A stretch of 64,000 nt of DNA from Fibrobacter succinogenes (GTDB taxonomy: Bacteria > Fibrobacterota > Fibrobacteria > Fibrobacterales > Fibrobacteraceae). A program made the position numbers and the translations under genes. Under the pieces are notes generated by a model. The model had not been told where the DNA came from. It made no database searches and worked only from the letters and a program-made list of their open reading frames with translations. Of the stretch, positions 35,144 through 44,610 are shown one piece after another (the first letter of the stretch is position 1; each line of letters begins with the position of its first letter). The stretch is from the NCBI GenBank assembly GCA_902799745.1, contig CADCBQ010000009.1, positions 36,781 through 100,780 of the forward strand. The letters run 5' to 3'.

Positions 35144-35740
35144 TTACACGAAAACGACTTCGTTTCCGATGCGCGGGGATTCCGTGCGGTTCGGAAGGCC
35201 GGATTCCGTGTCGGCATAGCCGATGGCAACCGAGGCATACACGCGCTCGTCTTCTTTAAGGCCGAGGGAGCGCAAGTATTCGAGCAAAGCCGGGTCTTCG
35301 TTCAGCCACTTGAGCTGATTGATGTAGCAACTGCCGAGGTCGAGTTCGTTCGCAGCAAGCATCATGTTTTCGACGGCGCAGGCGACATCGGCCATGTTGT
35401 TGCCGTATTCCTTCTTGTTTGCAACCACAATCAACACAGGTGCGGTATAACAGAAAGAATAGTTGCCCTTGCGCGAAAGCGTAATCGAATTCTTGAGGCT
35501 CTTGTACAAGTCTTCGCGGAGTTCCATCGCGGCAAAAGCGGACTGCACGAGTTCCTTGAGCTTTGCAATCACCGCAGCATCCGAAATCACAAAGAAGTGG
35601 TTTGTCTGCGCGTTACCGCCGGTGGGGCCAAAACGGCCCGCTTCGACGACAGTTTGCAATTTTTCAAGTTCTACCGGCAGAGCCTTGAACTTGCGGGTAC
35701 TACGACGAGTCTTGATTGCTTCGAGAGTATTCATACCCAC
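35144..35740 (-). CDS. Nitroreductase family protein
   Basis: A 198-residue FMN-dependent nitroreductase-fold protein. The N-terminal phosphate-binding RRSTRKFK and the GPTGGNAQTNHFFVI segment mark the FMN pocket; ACAVENMMLAANELDLGSCYI is the conserved dimer helix and FMN contact, and YASVAIGYAD the final strand. Members reduce quinones, nitro compounds or flavins using NAD(P)H in the cytoplasm, and the natural substrate is usually unknown. It lies 10 bases downstream of the lipoprotein of the TonB-receptor pair, so it may be co-transcribed with it, and it has its own terminator. Confidence 0.85.
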   Translation of the reverse strand: MGMNTLEAIKTRRSTRKFKALPVELEKLQTVVEAGRFGPTGGNAQTNHFFVISDAAVIAKLKELVQSAFAAMELREDLYKSLKNSITLSRKGNYSFCYTAPVLIVVANKKEYGNNMADVACAVENMMLAANELDLGSCYINQLKWLNEDPALLEYLRSLGLKEDERVYASVAIGYADTESGLPNRTESPRIGNEVVFV

Positions 35741-35750
35741 AATTTAACAA

Positions 35751-37430
35751 TCACAGGCATTTCATGTGGCCATCTTTCTGCTTTTCGCACCAGTTGTCGC
35801 AAGTAACGGGGTGGTAATAGTCGCAGATTCTCTGAACTTCGCGCTTGATAATGCTCGACTTCTGTTCGGTAAGGTAGTAGCGGCTCACCAAGGCGCTCTG
35901 GCACTGTTCCACGTTGGGCCAATCACGGTCGGCGCACCAGGTCCACAGATAATCCTTGCAGTAGTTGGCTTCCGGGCTGACGATGCACAGTTCGTATAAG
36001 TTGTAGCAATCGGCAATCTTGTTATTTTCGAAGTTGCTTGCCACGCAGTAGCGTTTGAGGCCATCGGCGTAGGCATTCGACTTGAGTCCGTCATTAATCG
36101 TATCGGGCAAGAACATGGACCACTTGGTGGTATCGAGCATCATGGCAGCCTTTACGTTAGAGGCGTAGCATTCTTCTTGATCTCGACTGTATACGGTATC
36201 GCTATCGCGGTACCATTCATACGCTCTGCTATTGAGTTCTGCCAAATCTTCGTTCCGGAATTGTTCAGCATCGATTCCTGCACAATAGACATCTTGATAA
36301 AGCCTGCACCCCTTGGAATCCCAACTGCCCGATAGGTCGCCTTCGGTGTTGTAACAGTTGTGATGCGCAATATGTTTCATATTCACGCCATTGCCGTCGA
36401 CATACAAATCGATTGACGACTTCGCCATTCCGCTAAACACACCCATTCCATTTTCAATGTTGGATTCAGGCACAATTCGCGAATCGTTCACCGATTCCTT
36501 CACCTTGTCGATATAGTCAATATAGGCCGCATCGGTCGAATAGAAATCTACCGAAATATTCCCAAGCGGCATCATCATGTTCATCAGGTAAAGCGTATCC
36601 AGCGCATAATAGTCGGCCACCCTGCGGTTCGAGGTATAGCCAAGGTTCTGGGATTGTTCCAACGGATCATGAATTGCAATTCCGCGATAACCTTGATCAT
36701 CTTCGTCGGTAAAGCCCTTGAACATGTGATTAATCGTGGTATTCTGCGACTCGGCATTCTTCATGCCATAGTTCATGATCGATATGACTCCCTTGACGGA
36801 CCTGTCATAATTCATGGCGCACTTCACGAATTCCATATCCATGGGGAATTCCAGGAACTCTATTTCAAACCTAGGACTCTTTTCGTCGTAAGGAATCCAC
36901 TTGTAGCTACCGTCTTGCTGGGGCGCATTCAGCCCCTTGACGCTTACCGGATTCGGAATGGTAGCCTCTGCCGTGTAGCGGGATTTCGCCTTGTGTCCCG
37001 AACTGTCCCATTCAAAGTAGGCTTCCATGGTGTAGGACTTGCCCACGATGCCTTCGTATCCGTAGGTATAAAAACAATTCGGTTTGTCTCTATAAGCCCA
37101 CAAAACAATTGTCGTATCAACATCTTCGCCGTAGGCAGGCCTTTTAAAATAGCCCTTCACGGTTACGTAGGCGCTATCATAGAAAGCAAAATTCTGGGCC
37201 GACGTTTCGTCGAGTTCATAGACTTTCGAAAAACAGATTTCGGGTTTTTCGCCAGCCACAATGTAACCGTAAGTGTAGATACCCGTATACACGTCGCGCT
37301 TTTCGGGGTAGTAATCCCACGGGCCGTGAAAATCACTACAAGCCGCGAGGAATAAAGCTACGAGAAGAAAAAGTACCCGCACTACGCTCAGGATGACACC
37401 ATTATTATTTTGTCTAGAAATAGTACTCAT
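35751..37430 (-). CDS. Lipoprotein partner of the TonB-dependent receptor (DUF4249-like)
   Basis: A 559-residue lipoprotein: hydrophobic signal ending FLAAC (Cys31). Residues about 40-300 are beta-rich (YTGIYTYGYIVAGEKPEI, DSAYVTVKGYF) and recall the DUF4249 lipoproteins encoded beside TonB-dependent receptors in Bacteroidetes; that match is by pattern and position only. The C-terminal third is Cys-rich (about 16 Cys, e.g. CADRDWPNVEQC, CDNWCEK), which fits DsbD-supported oxidation outside the cytoplasm. The start overlaps the receptor stop by 17 bases. The signal-peptide codons just after the start consist of a copy of the REP-like repeat (GVILSVV), an unusual origin for a signal region. Confidence 0.65.
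   Translation of the reverse strand: MSTISRQNNNGVILSVVRVLFLLVALFLAACSDFHGPWDYYPEKRDVYTGIYTYGYIVAGEKPEICFSKVYELDETSAQNFAFYDSAYVTVKGYFKRPAYGEDVDTTIVLWAYRDKPNCFYTYGYEGIVGKSYTMEAYFEWDSSGHKAKSRYTAEATIPNPVSVKGLNAPQQDGSYKWIPYDEKSPRFEIEFLEFPMDMEFVKCAMNYDRSVKGVISIMNYGMKNAESQNTTINHMFKGFTDEDDQGYRGIAIHDPLEQSQNLGYTSNRRVADYYALDTLYLMNMMMPLGNISVDFYSTDAAYIDYIDKVKESVNDSRIVPESNIENGMGVFSGMAKSSIDLYVDGNGVNMKHIAHHNCYNTEGDLSGSWDSKGCRLYQDVYCAGIDAEQFRNEDLAELNSRAYEWYRDSDTVYSRDQEECYASNVKAAMMLDTTKWSMFLPDTINDGLKSNAYADGLKRYCVASNFENNKIADCYNLYELCIVSPEANYCKDYLWTWCADRDWPNVEQCQSALVSRYYLTEQKSSIIKREVQRICDYYHPVTCDNWCEKQKDGHMKCL
37374..37397. repeat. REP-like repeat, partial copy B (inside a signal peptide)
   Basis: Contains the CTCAGGATGACA end of the element and lies within the first codons of the lipoprotein gene, where it encodes GVILSVV. 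Confidence 0.55.
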
Positions 37431-39948
37431 AATTCAGCATAATCGGTAAAAAGGGGAACTGAGTAATTTCGGTCTTTTCTGGCGGGTTCTTGCTCGTATC
37501 GTAGAAGGTATAGAACATGTTCTTGTGGTCGGTCAGGTTGATAATCGTCCAACTGAAACTCCACTTGTTTTCGCGGCCAATGTCGATTGCCTTTACGTCA
37601 ACGCGGAAGTAATCCGATTGGCGAGCGGCATTGCGGCTACCCGGCAACACGATCGTTTCATCGGTATACTGCTGGTGGCCCAAATCCTGCGACACATAGT
37701 AGCCTTTGTATTCGCTGATGGGCATACCCGCGGAATACTTCATGATAACAGAAGAACGAACGTACATGTCCTTTTGCGTCGGGTGAACCGACAAGGCGTC
37801 TTCTTTACCGCGCCAGTTAATGCCCAAGTCCATTTTGAGCGCGTAAGGCTGATGCCAGCTCGGGAAATAAGGCTTGGTGCCGTCATCCGTCTTCATGACA
37901 CTAATGCTCTGGCTCCAGTTAATGCCGCCAAACCACCAGCCTTTATCTTTGCGCAGTGACAGTTCGTAACCGAAGGAATAACCTTCCGCCGTGCCGAATC
38001 CGTCAGCCACCACAAAGTCATCCGAAGTGGTTTCATCGTTACTGTCGAGCACGGCCACGAACGTGTTCAAGTTGCTTTGCGTCTTGTAGTAAACACCCAC
38101 GGTCGCATCGTAATCGTCAAAGATACCGCGCTGGCTATATTCCGCCGCAAACAGCCAAGAAGAAGCGGGATCTATATGCTTGCCCTTGGTGGTTGTCGTG
38201 GCCGGGTAATAGAATTCGTTCAGCGTTTCCTGGTCGGTATAGACGATTGAATTCAAGTACTGCAGGTAATAACCGCCGTAGAATTCCACCGTCTTGTCAT
38301 CATCGATATTCACGGTCAAGGAGGCACGCGGTTCCACGCCAAAGTGTTCCGCTGCCGTCTGGTAGTTAAAGCGGAGGCCGTATTGCAGCAGGTAATCGGG
38401 AGCAAACTTCCAAGCGTCTTGCAGGTAGCCCACATGGTGGAACGGTTCCTGAATATCGACTACACTGATAGTAGACATCTGTTCGCGGTAACGTTCGTAA
38501 TCGTATTCCAGTTCGTAGCCCACGGTGAGCGTATGGTTCGGAATACCGCGGTAGTTGACCCACTGCTTGCCCGCGAAGGTATACAGGAACATTTCAATCG
38601 ACATGAGATCGCCGATTTTCATAGTCTGGTAGAATTCACTGAAGGCAAGCGTTGCGTTATAATCCCAGTCGCCATTAAAGCGGTGATAAATGCCGAGCGG
38701 TATCGCGATGTTACCCCAGTCCATATAAAGCGGATCAAAGCTCAGGCGGTCTTTACCGACGTAGAAGCTCAGCTTCATACGTGTATCGTCGGTAAAGTTG
38801 TACATGAATGTTCCCTGCAAATCGGTAAATTCATAGTCCAGATCAAGGTCGATAATGTCGAGAGCGTTCATCAAATCTAGCATATAGCCGATGTAGGTCG
38901 TACGCCCCGCGAGCACCCAGCGAGCGGGCCCCTTGTGACCTTCGGTGTGGAGTTGCGCGGCAAACGTACTGATCTTGATACTCGACTTGCTGAACCATTC
39001 ATCTACGGTATCCTGGCCACCGGCGCGGCCATCCATCTTAAGCACGGAACTTAAGCGGTTACCGTACTGCGCCGGAAATCCGCTCTTGTAGAATTGCACA
39101 TCGTCAATACCTTCGACGAGGAACGTGCTGAAAAGTCCGAAGAAATGCACCGGCGAATAAACAACCGCATTATCGAACAGGAACAGGTTCTGGTCGGCAG
39201 CGCCGCCGCGCACATAAATCTTGGAGCTAAAATCGGAGCTGGCGACCACGCCCGGGAGCGCCTGGATACTCTTGATCACATCGGCTTCGGCAAGGCTCGG
39301 CATACGCTTAATCGATTTTGCAGATACCACAGATTCGCCAGGTTTACGCTTGGGGCGGCGGCGGAGTTGTACCACGACTTTCTTAAGTTCGGTCACCTTG
39401 GCGTTATCGCCGCCGGCGAGGAGCGCATCGACATCGACGTCTTGCTTCGCGCTGTCAGATCCTTCGGTTTCGCCCTGACGGGCTTCACTCAGGATGACAC
39501 CGGCGGAATCTCTCGCAACAGCAACGGCGGAGTCTCTCGCTGCAACACTGACGGAATCTTGCGGGACAGCACCTTCAGTAGAATCAGGTTCAGCGAATGC
39601 TTCGCCGAGAGTCTGCGAGAAGTTGCGTTCAGCACCAATGTACTTAAGTTCGTAGCATTTTTCTTTTTCGGCGCCCGCCGTATCGGAATTGGTGACGCAC
39701 ACATTCCAAAGGGTATCTTCGGGGAGTACGACGCTAAAAGGCGTTCCCACGGTGGTTTGCAACGCCTCGCCCGACTCTAGAATTTCGACATTAAGTTTTT
39801 CGCCTGCAGCAAAGGAAGAATCCTGTACAATTCCGTTAAAAATGATTCCCGGAACCGCCACCGAGTCTACCTCAGACGCATTTTCTTGGGCCGCGACTAT
39901 CGCGGCCACAAACAACAAACAGATGACAATTCTCTCAATCAACAGCAC
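37414..39948 (-). CDS. TonB-dependent outer-membrane receptor
   Basis: An 844-residue receptor. After the signal peptide there is an N-terminal beta domain (about 30-115), then a repetitive Ala/Asp/Ser linker (SVAARDSAVAVARDSAG) with an inserted REP-like sequence. The plug (about 205-320) is clear: SLAEADVIKSIQALPGVV, KIYVRGGAADQNLFLFD, GNRLSSVLKMDGR. The remainder is a 22-strand-type barrel ending in LNYEYYF. Such receptors import oligosaccharides, siderophores or cobalamin with TonB-ExbBD energy; the ligand cannot be told. Translation starts at a GTG (39948), with no in-frame ATG before the signal peptide. It is the first gene of a likely three-gene unit with the lipoprotein and nitroreductase. 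Confidence 0.87.
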   Translation of the reverse strand: MLLIERIVICLLFVAAIVAAQENASEVDSVAVPGIIFNGIVQDSSFAAGEKLNVEILESGEALQTTVGTPFSVVLPEDTLWNVCVTNSDTAGAEKEKCYELKYIGAERNFSQTLGEAFAEPDSTEGAVPQDSVSVAARDSAVAVARDSAGVILSEARQGETEGSDSAKQDVDVDALLAGGDNAKVTELKKVVVQLRRRPKRKPGESVVSAKSIKRMPSLAEADVIKSIQALPGVVASSDFSSKIYVRGGAADQNLFLFDNAVVYSPVHFFGLFSTFLVEGIDDVQFYKSGFPAQYGNRLSSVLKMDGRAGGQDTVDEWFSKSSIKISTFAAQLHTEGHKGPARWVLAGRTTYIGYMLDLMNALDIIDLDLDYEFTDLQGTFMYNFTDDTRMKLSFYVGKDRLSFDPLYMDWGNIAIPLGIYHRFNGDWDYNATLAFSEFYQTMKIGDLMSIEMFLYTFAGKQWVNYRGIPNHTLTVGYELEYDYERYREQMSTISVVDIQEPFHHVGYLQDAWKFAPDYLLQYGLRFNYQTAAEHFGVEPRASLTVNIDDDKTVEFYGGYYLQYLNSIVYTDQETLNEFYYPATTTTKGKHIDPASSWLFAAEYSQRGIFDDYDATVGVYYKTQSNLNTFVAVLDSNDETTSDDFVVADGFGTAEGYSFGYELSLRKDKGWWFGGINWSQSISVMKTDDGTKPYFPSWHQPYALKMDLGINWRGKEDALSVHPTQKDMYVRSSVIMKYSAGMPISEYKGYYVSQDLGHQQYTDETIVLPGSRNAARQSDYFRVDVKAIDIGRENKWSFSWTIINLTDHKNMFYTFYDTSKNPPEKTEITQFPFLPIMLNYEYYF
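39458..39499. repeat. REP-like palindromic repeat, copy C (inside the TonB receptor gene)
   Basis: Full-length element, GATCCTTCG to CTCAGGATGACA, lying in frame within the receptor coding sequence and translated as VILSEARQGETEGS in the linker before the plug. Confidence 0.7.
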
Positions 39949-40308
39949 ACTCTTCTTGTATACAAAATTTAAAAAATGTCGTCACAGGGACATGCCCCAT
40001 GCATCATGTAAAACACCCAAGAGCACTAAAAATGTTACCATAAAATGTTTTTTTCTGAAAAAAGCGGTCAAATGGCTCCGATTCCCCCGGAAAATCAAAG
40101 AAAATCGTCTTTTTTTACAAAATTTTTTAGCATAGACATTGTACAAACAATAGTCATTTTTTTTGACAATAGAAAATCATTTTTGTGTTCAAAACACAAT
40201 ACAGAGTACATACAAATTCAACAAAAACGAGCGTTCACAAAAAACAGCTCCGAAATAAGAACTTATACTAAATTTGTCATACAAACTTCTAAAAAAAAGA
40301 GGATGATT
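39949..40308. other. AT-rich divergent intergenic region, 360 bases
   Basis: Between the TonB receptor and the subtilase-like gene. Markedly AT-rich, with T-runs, an inverted repeat TTGTGTT/AACACAA (40183-40199), another ATTGT/ACAAT nearby and a promoter element at 40269. An open frame runs through part of it in phase with the downstream gene but lacks a ribosome site. Confidence 0.5.
40269..40276 (+). promoter_or_regulatory. TAnnTTTG promoter element (subtilase-like)
   Basis: TAAATTTG, 32 bases before the chosen ATG. Confidence 0.5.
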
Positions 40309-42219
40309 ATGAAGAAGTTCATTATAGCAGCTGTTTCGACTGCTTCGGTCTGCATGTGTGCAGCCGCCACCCATTACGACATTCTTGGCCGCAAGAACAG
40401 TCAAATGGAATCCCCTATGGTCTACAAGAATGTAGGTCCCAAGCAAGCTGACGAACAGCAAAATGTCAACAGGAGCATTATTGCCACGAAATCCAACCAC
40501 GCCCTAGCAAGACAAGGTATTAACGGGAATAATGTCGTCGCAATCGAAGGTGTTCAAGATGATTTGATTAGGTCAGATTTACACAACCAAATTGTCGCCT
40601 ACACTCCAAGCGGAATTGTCCGTAGAGTTCGACAGCTCGCGCCGGAAGAATACATCAGCATTGCAAACAGCTACTTCACCCAGGTCCAAGACAGAGAAGC
40701 AAGTTCCTCCAGTTATACAAGCGCGAAAAGAACAAATTCGCCGGATTACACCGTAACGTTCCCAATAAACAGCATGTCGTCTGACCACACTCAAGCATCA
40801 CCCTACGAGTATGGGGCAACCACAACATATTCAACATTATCTTATGTACAAAATCGGTCCAAAAAAGGAGCCGTTTCTTGGTATTTTAACGGAGATGCCT
40901 ACGACTCTCCGGACATCGGCGTTTATATTTTCAACGACGATTTACCGGCAAAAGCCTCATACAACGGCGATTATTCGTTTATTCCCCTAGACGACTGTGC
41001 AATGAATTCTGTCATCGGATACGAAGTCATCGCATCTAAAACGGCGCATATATTAAACAGAGCGTCTATGCATTCCAAGATCTTTGCCCACAATGCACGT
41101 TGTAACACGGAATACCCCAGCAGTCCCGAACTAGAATCGCCGCAGATCTATATGGGGCTCCATACACGAAAAGCCACTATAGACGGCGGAAACAATTCTT
41201 CAACAGCAGTGTACTCTGGTACGGCCAAAAAACTTGATAATTACATCTACAACAACCATACGGTAGAAATCGTCGGTGCAGGCAACTTCGGCACTCATCC
41301 AAGAAAAGATGCAGTGCAAGAGGGTAAACTCGCCGCAGAAGCACATGCCGCCAACGCCATCACCGTGGGCGCCGTCAACCCCCTGACCAAAAAGTATGAA
41401 AACTACTCTTCTTGGAAAAATACAGCATACGGCGCTAAAAAACCGGAAGTGGCCAACTACACGAACATCTATTTTAACGAAACCGCAAAAAAATACACCA
41501 CTAGCAGTTCCAATACTTACATTTATCAGCCCTATTACGACGGAACAGAAACCGCCGCTGCCTATACCGCAGCCATGGTGTCTGAACTTTTAAGTCTTGA
41601 ACCTTTCTACAGATGGCATCCTGAAGTTGTAAAGGCTCTTCTGTTAACAGCTGGTGACGAAACCATTGTCAACACCAATCACGATACAGACCAGGGCGCA
41701 TCACAAATTCTCAGTTACAGGACTATTTTAGGCACCAATTATTATAGGAATCAGAGTAGATACTGGATTGGAGACATCAATAGATTGGCTACAAACAAAA
41801 CAACCAATGGCATTACGAAAAAAGAAATCAAGTTTAATGTGGAAGTAACCGCGGGCGCTACATACAAAGCAGCCATCGCATGGTTGAGTAGCGGCGACGA
41901 TATTGCCAAATACGGACGAATTCCGCAAGACTTCGACCTTTATGTCTACAAAAATTATAACGCAACCTCCTATTTTGAAGACGCCATAGGGAAAAAGCCC
42001 TCTCACATTTCGGACATGTACCGTCTATACACAACAAACTATAACAACGACGACTTGATTACACACGCACAAAACGAAGGAAAGAATCCTTATGAAGTGT
42101 TGCAATTCACCGCCGATCGAACGGGAATTGTCACCTTCAGCATCATTCTTTATGAAGATCGAGGCGAAACAAACAAGGACAAGGTCATCTTAGGATTCAA
42201 CGTCCTCGAAATCAGCTAA
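40309..42219 (+). CDS. Secreted subtilase-fold protein with Glu in place of catalytic Ser
   Basis: A 636-residue exported protein. The ATG at 40309 follows GAGG by 6 bases; another ATG at 40303 abuts it and is less likely. A signal peptide ends near CAAA. The middle follows the peptidase S8 fold: VGAGNFGTH (oxyanion strand, about 322-330), AANAITVGAVNP and YENYSSW, then DGTETAAAYTAAMVSELL (411-428), which lines up with the S8 motif GTSMAAPHVAG. The nucleophile position is Glu414, not Ser. A candidate Asp (about 210) and His247 (SKTAHILNRA) are only weakly placed. The C-terminal about 130 residues resemble a P-domain-like sandwich. It is probably a pseudoprotease. The gene is AT-richer than its neighbours. 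Confidence 0.65.
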   Translation: MKKFIIAAVSTASVCMCAAATHYDILGRKNSQMESPMVYKNVGPKQADEQQNVNRSIIATKSNHALARQGINGNNVVAIEGVQDDLIRSDLHNQIVAYTPSGIVRRVRQLAPEEYISIANSYFTQVQDREASSSSYTSAKRTNSPDYTVTFPINSMSSDHTQASPYEYGATTTYSTLSYVQNRSKKGAVSWYFNGDAYDSPDIGVYIFNDDLPAKASYNGDYSFIPLDDCAMNSVIGYEVIASKTAHILNRASMHSKIFAHNARCNTEYPSSPELESPQIYMGLHTRKATIDGGNNSSTAVYSGTAKKLDNYIYNNHTVEIVGAGNFGTHPRKDAVQEGKLAAEAHAANAITVGAVNPLTKKYENYSSWKNTAYGAKKPEVANYTNIYFNETAKKYTTSSSNTYIYQPYYDGTETAAAYTAAMVSELLSLEPFYRWHPEVVKALLLTAGDETIVNTNHDTDQGASQILSYRTILGTNYYRNQSRYWIGDINRLATNKTTNGITKKEIKFNVEVTAGATYKAAIAWLSSGDDIAKYGRIPQDFDLYVYKNYNATSYFEDAIGKKPSHISDMYRLYTTNYNNDDLITHAQNEGKNPYEVLQFTADRTGIVTFSIILYEDRGETNKDKVILGFNVLEIS

Positions 42220-42235
42220 CAACACCACTAAGACA

Positions 42236-42263
42236 AAAAAAAGCCGGTTTACACCGGCTTTTC
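42236..42263. terminator. Bidirectional terminator between subtilase-like and caspase genes
   Basis: Stem GCCGGT/ACCGGC with loop TTAC, flanked by an A-run and TTTTCTTTT, midway between two convergent genes. Confidence 0.85.
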
Positions 42264-42278
42264 TTTTATTAGGACATT

Positions 42279-44600
42279 TTAGAACCTACCCACAGTAATG
42301 CCCGAGTAGAATCCGGGCCACCAGCGACCTTTATGCTTTTCGCTACCGAAGTCGTCGTGGTAGTTGTTCCAAGGCTTGAGCCAAATCTCGTCCGCATCGC
42401 CAATCGTCGCCCAGTTCAGCGAGCCACCCACCGTAAGGCCTAACCCTGGGAACAGCTTATGTACAAAGCCCAAGCGCAGGCGGTGGTGGTAATTGTAATT
42501 GTTTTCACCGCTGAAAGCAACATTTTCGAAGGCATTCAAGAACATGTATTCCAACTCAAAGTGGTTGCCGTACTTGCCGAACTGCGTACCGACACCGTAG
42601 CCGCTTTCGTAGTGATCTTCAAAGCGTTTGAATCCTTCACCCTTTTCAAAGGGACGAGCCCATTCAAAGGCGGTGTAGAAATAAGCTGTACCCAAGCGAA
42701 GCGAAAGATCTAAAACTCCCATTTCGTTCAAGGACGTTGTCACAGCCCACACACCGTTGCCAACGACGCTGATAAAGCCCACCGGAGTCTTTTCGCATTC
42801 CAAGCAAACGTTCACAAAACCCACCTGGCGACCCTTGGACTTGGGAGCCACATTCACATAGCCCACCTGCGTGCCGCCTTCCCAAGCCGTGGCATTCACA
42901 AAGCCCACGCCTACACGGGAATTGACCGCCACATTCACAAAGCCCACTTGAACATCGGCGTCCTTGGCGACATCGACAAAGCCGACCTGCACTTTGGAGC
43001 CCATACTCGTGTTCACAAAACCAACGTGAGTCTTGCTGTATTCAGAAGCGTTTACAAAACCCAGTTGCAAATAGCGCATGGTATCGAGAGCGGCATTCAC
43101 AAAACCGATTTGCGCCGCTTCGGATTTTTCAGATGCCCAGTTGATATAGGACAGCTGCAAACCATCGACGCTTTCGGCATAGTTCACGGTACCCGAAATC
43201 TGTGCACCATCAATGTTTTCGTTTGCGATATTCAAGAGGCCCGTCAGCTGGATACCTCGCATATCCTTATCGGCACTGTTCACAAACAAGCTAACCTGCG
43301 AACCGACCATGTAATTTTTCGTCTTGGTCGCAAAGAGACCCAGCTGCACGCCCTTGCGCGGATTCTTGTCGCGGTCGTAAAAACCAAACGTCGTGCGAGA
43401 AACTCCGTTGCGGTCAAGCGAATCCAGGGAGCATTTTGCCGTATCGCCATTAGCGCAAGAACGTTCGCTCTTGATTTCGCCGCGAAGAGCCGTCTTTTCG
43501 ACAGCGACCGCCGTGAACTGCTTTTTGCCGAGACGCGCACGGTTGTTGTCATAAAGCGTGATCGATGATTCCTTATATTCGGCAGGACGTTCCAAGCGTA
43601 CGCTGTACTTACCGGCAGGGAACCCGAGGCTCATGGCGCGACCAGATTTCTTGTAAAGTTCGGCGACAAGTTCACCCTTTTCGTCGCGAATGAACAAGTG
43701 ACCGTCTACATCTTCGTCCAAGTCGAGGCCTGCGCTCGTGCTGCGCAAATCGGTCATGACCACGTCACCGGTGCCCGCCAAATTCATGTCGCGGCTGGGG
43801 TGCTGGGCGCCACCCATGGTGGCTTCAGTCTTCTGGAGAGTTTCATTGAAGGCGAACTGGTAAGCTTCAGAAAGCGTCACCTTGCCGTCACCGCTCACAT
43901 CGCCTGCGCCGCGAAGGCCGCTCACCAGCGAATGCGTGAAGAAGGATCCCTTAAGTTTGTCGCTTTCCTGGCTAGATTCATCTTGAGTGCTGCTGGTGAT
44001 AAAGGCGTAGCCTTTCATGTCGCTGCTCTTGTCGACCATGAACGCAGGCACAGCGACACCGCCCTTCACGCGCGTAATGGCACCCGAACCGCACGCATCG
44101 ATTACGGCGATTTTCACATCGGCATTCAGAGCATCAATACGCTTGCGGAATTCTTTCCAGCTATAAATTTCTTCACCAAGACGGAGTCCCTTTTCGTCGG
44201 CGTGGCCGCTATAATACACCAGCACTTCTTCGCGGGTTTCAACATTCTTCGCAGACTTGGCGGCCGAAAGCTTTTTATCGAGATCGTCCAGTTGCTTCTG
44301 CAAGTTCGCGACACTCGGTTCAGTCACGCGATACACATTCTGCTTGGGCACGCCGCCCATTTGCGAAAGCACATTCGCAAAGGCGCGGGCATCGCTTTCG
44401 GCATAGCGCAGCACCGGGCGACCCTTACCACCGTTATTCGCGCTCACCGCAAACACGTAACGGTTAATCGCAATTTCGTTCGATGCGGCTGCATGCGCGT
44501 TGCTTGCCGCAGTCAAAAGCGCCACCAGGCAAACCAGGCAGAAAATGGCAGAGCCCGTCAGAAAATCGCAGAATAAAATTTTACCCAAAAATCTCTTCAT
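42279..44600 (-). CDS. Caspase-like (C14) protease fused to surface repeats and C-terminal barrel
   Basis: A 773-residue exported protein with an N-terminal hydrophobic signal (about 12-38). The caspase p20-like domain (about 42-280) has catalytic His133 in VYYSGHADEKG and Cys170 in AVIDACGSG, and an EF-hand-like loop GDVSGDGKVTLSEA follows. A beta-rich region leads to about ten repeats of 18-20 residues built on QVGFVNVA (about 420-600), like the LA_2272-type surface repeats of Leptospira. The last about 170 residues are strand-rich and end in ITVGRF, a C-terminal Phe as in outer-membrane barrels. It is the third gene of an operon with an anti-sigma-like and an ECF sigma gene. The cleaved target is unknown. 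Confidence 0.78.
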   Translation of the reverse strand: MKRFLGKILFCDFLTGSAIFCLVCLVALLTAASNAHAAASNEIAINRYVFAVSANNGGKGRPVLRYAESDARAFANVLSQMGGVPKQNVYRVTEPSVANLQKQLDDLDKKLSAAKSAKNVETREEVLVYYSGHADEKGLRLGEEIYSWKEFRKRIDALNADVKIAVIDACGSGAITRVKGGVAVPAFMVDKSSDMKGYAFITSSTQDESSQESDKLKGSFFTHSLVSGLRGAGDVSGDGKVTLSEAYQFAFNETLQKTEATMGGAQHPSRDMNLAGTGDVVMTDLRSTSAGLDLDEDVDGHLFIRDEKGELVAELYKKSGRAMSLGFPAGKYSVRLERPAEYKESSITLYDNNRARLGKKQFTAVAVEKTALRGEIKSERSCANGDTAKCSLDSLDRNGVSRTTFGFYDRDKNPRKGVQLGLFATKTKNYMVGSQVSLFVNSADKDMRGIQLTGLLNIANENIDGAQISGTVNYAESVDGLQLSYINWASEKSEAAQIGFVNAALDTMRYLQLGFVNASEYSKTHVGFVNTSMGSKVQVGFVDVAKDADVQVGFVNVAVNSRVGVGFVNATAWEGGTQVGYVNVAPKSKGRQVGFVNVCLECEKTPVGFISVVGNGVWAVTTSLNEMGVLDLSLRLGTAYFYTAFEWARPFEKGEGFKRFEDHYESGYGVGTQFGKYGNHFELEYMFLNAFENVAFSGENNYNYHHRLRLGFVHKLFPGLGLTVGGSLNWATIGDADEIWLKPWNNYHDDFGSEKHKGRWWPGFYSGITVGRF

Positions 44601-44610
44601 GTCATCCCCC

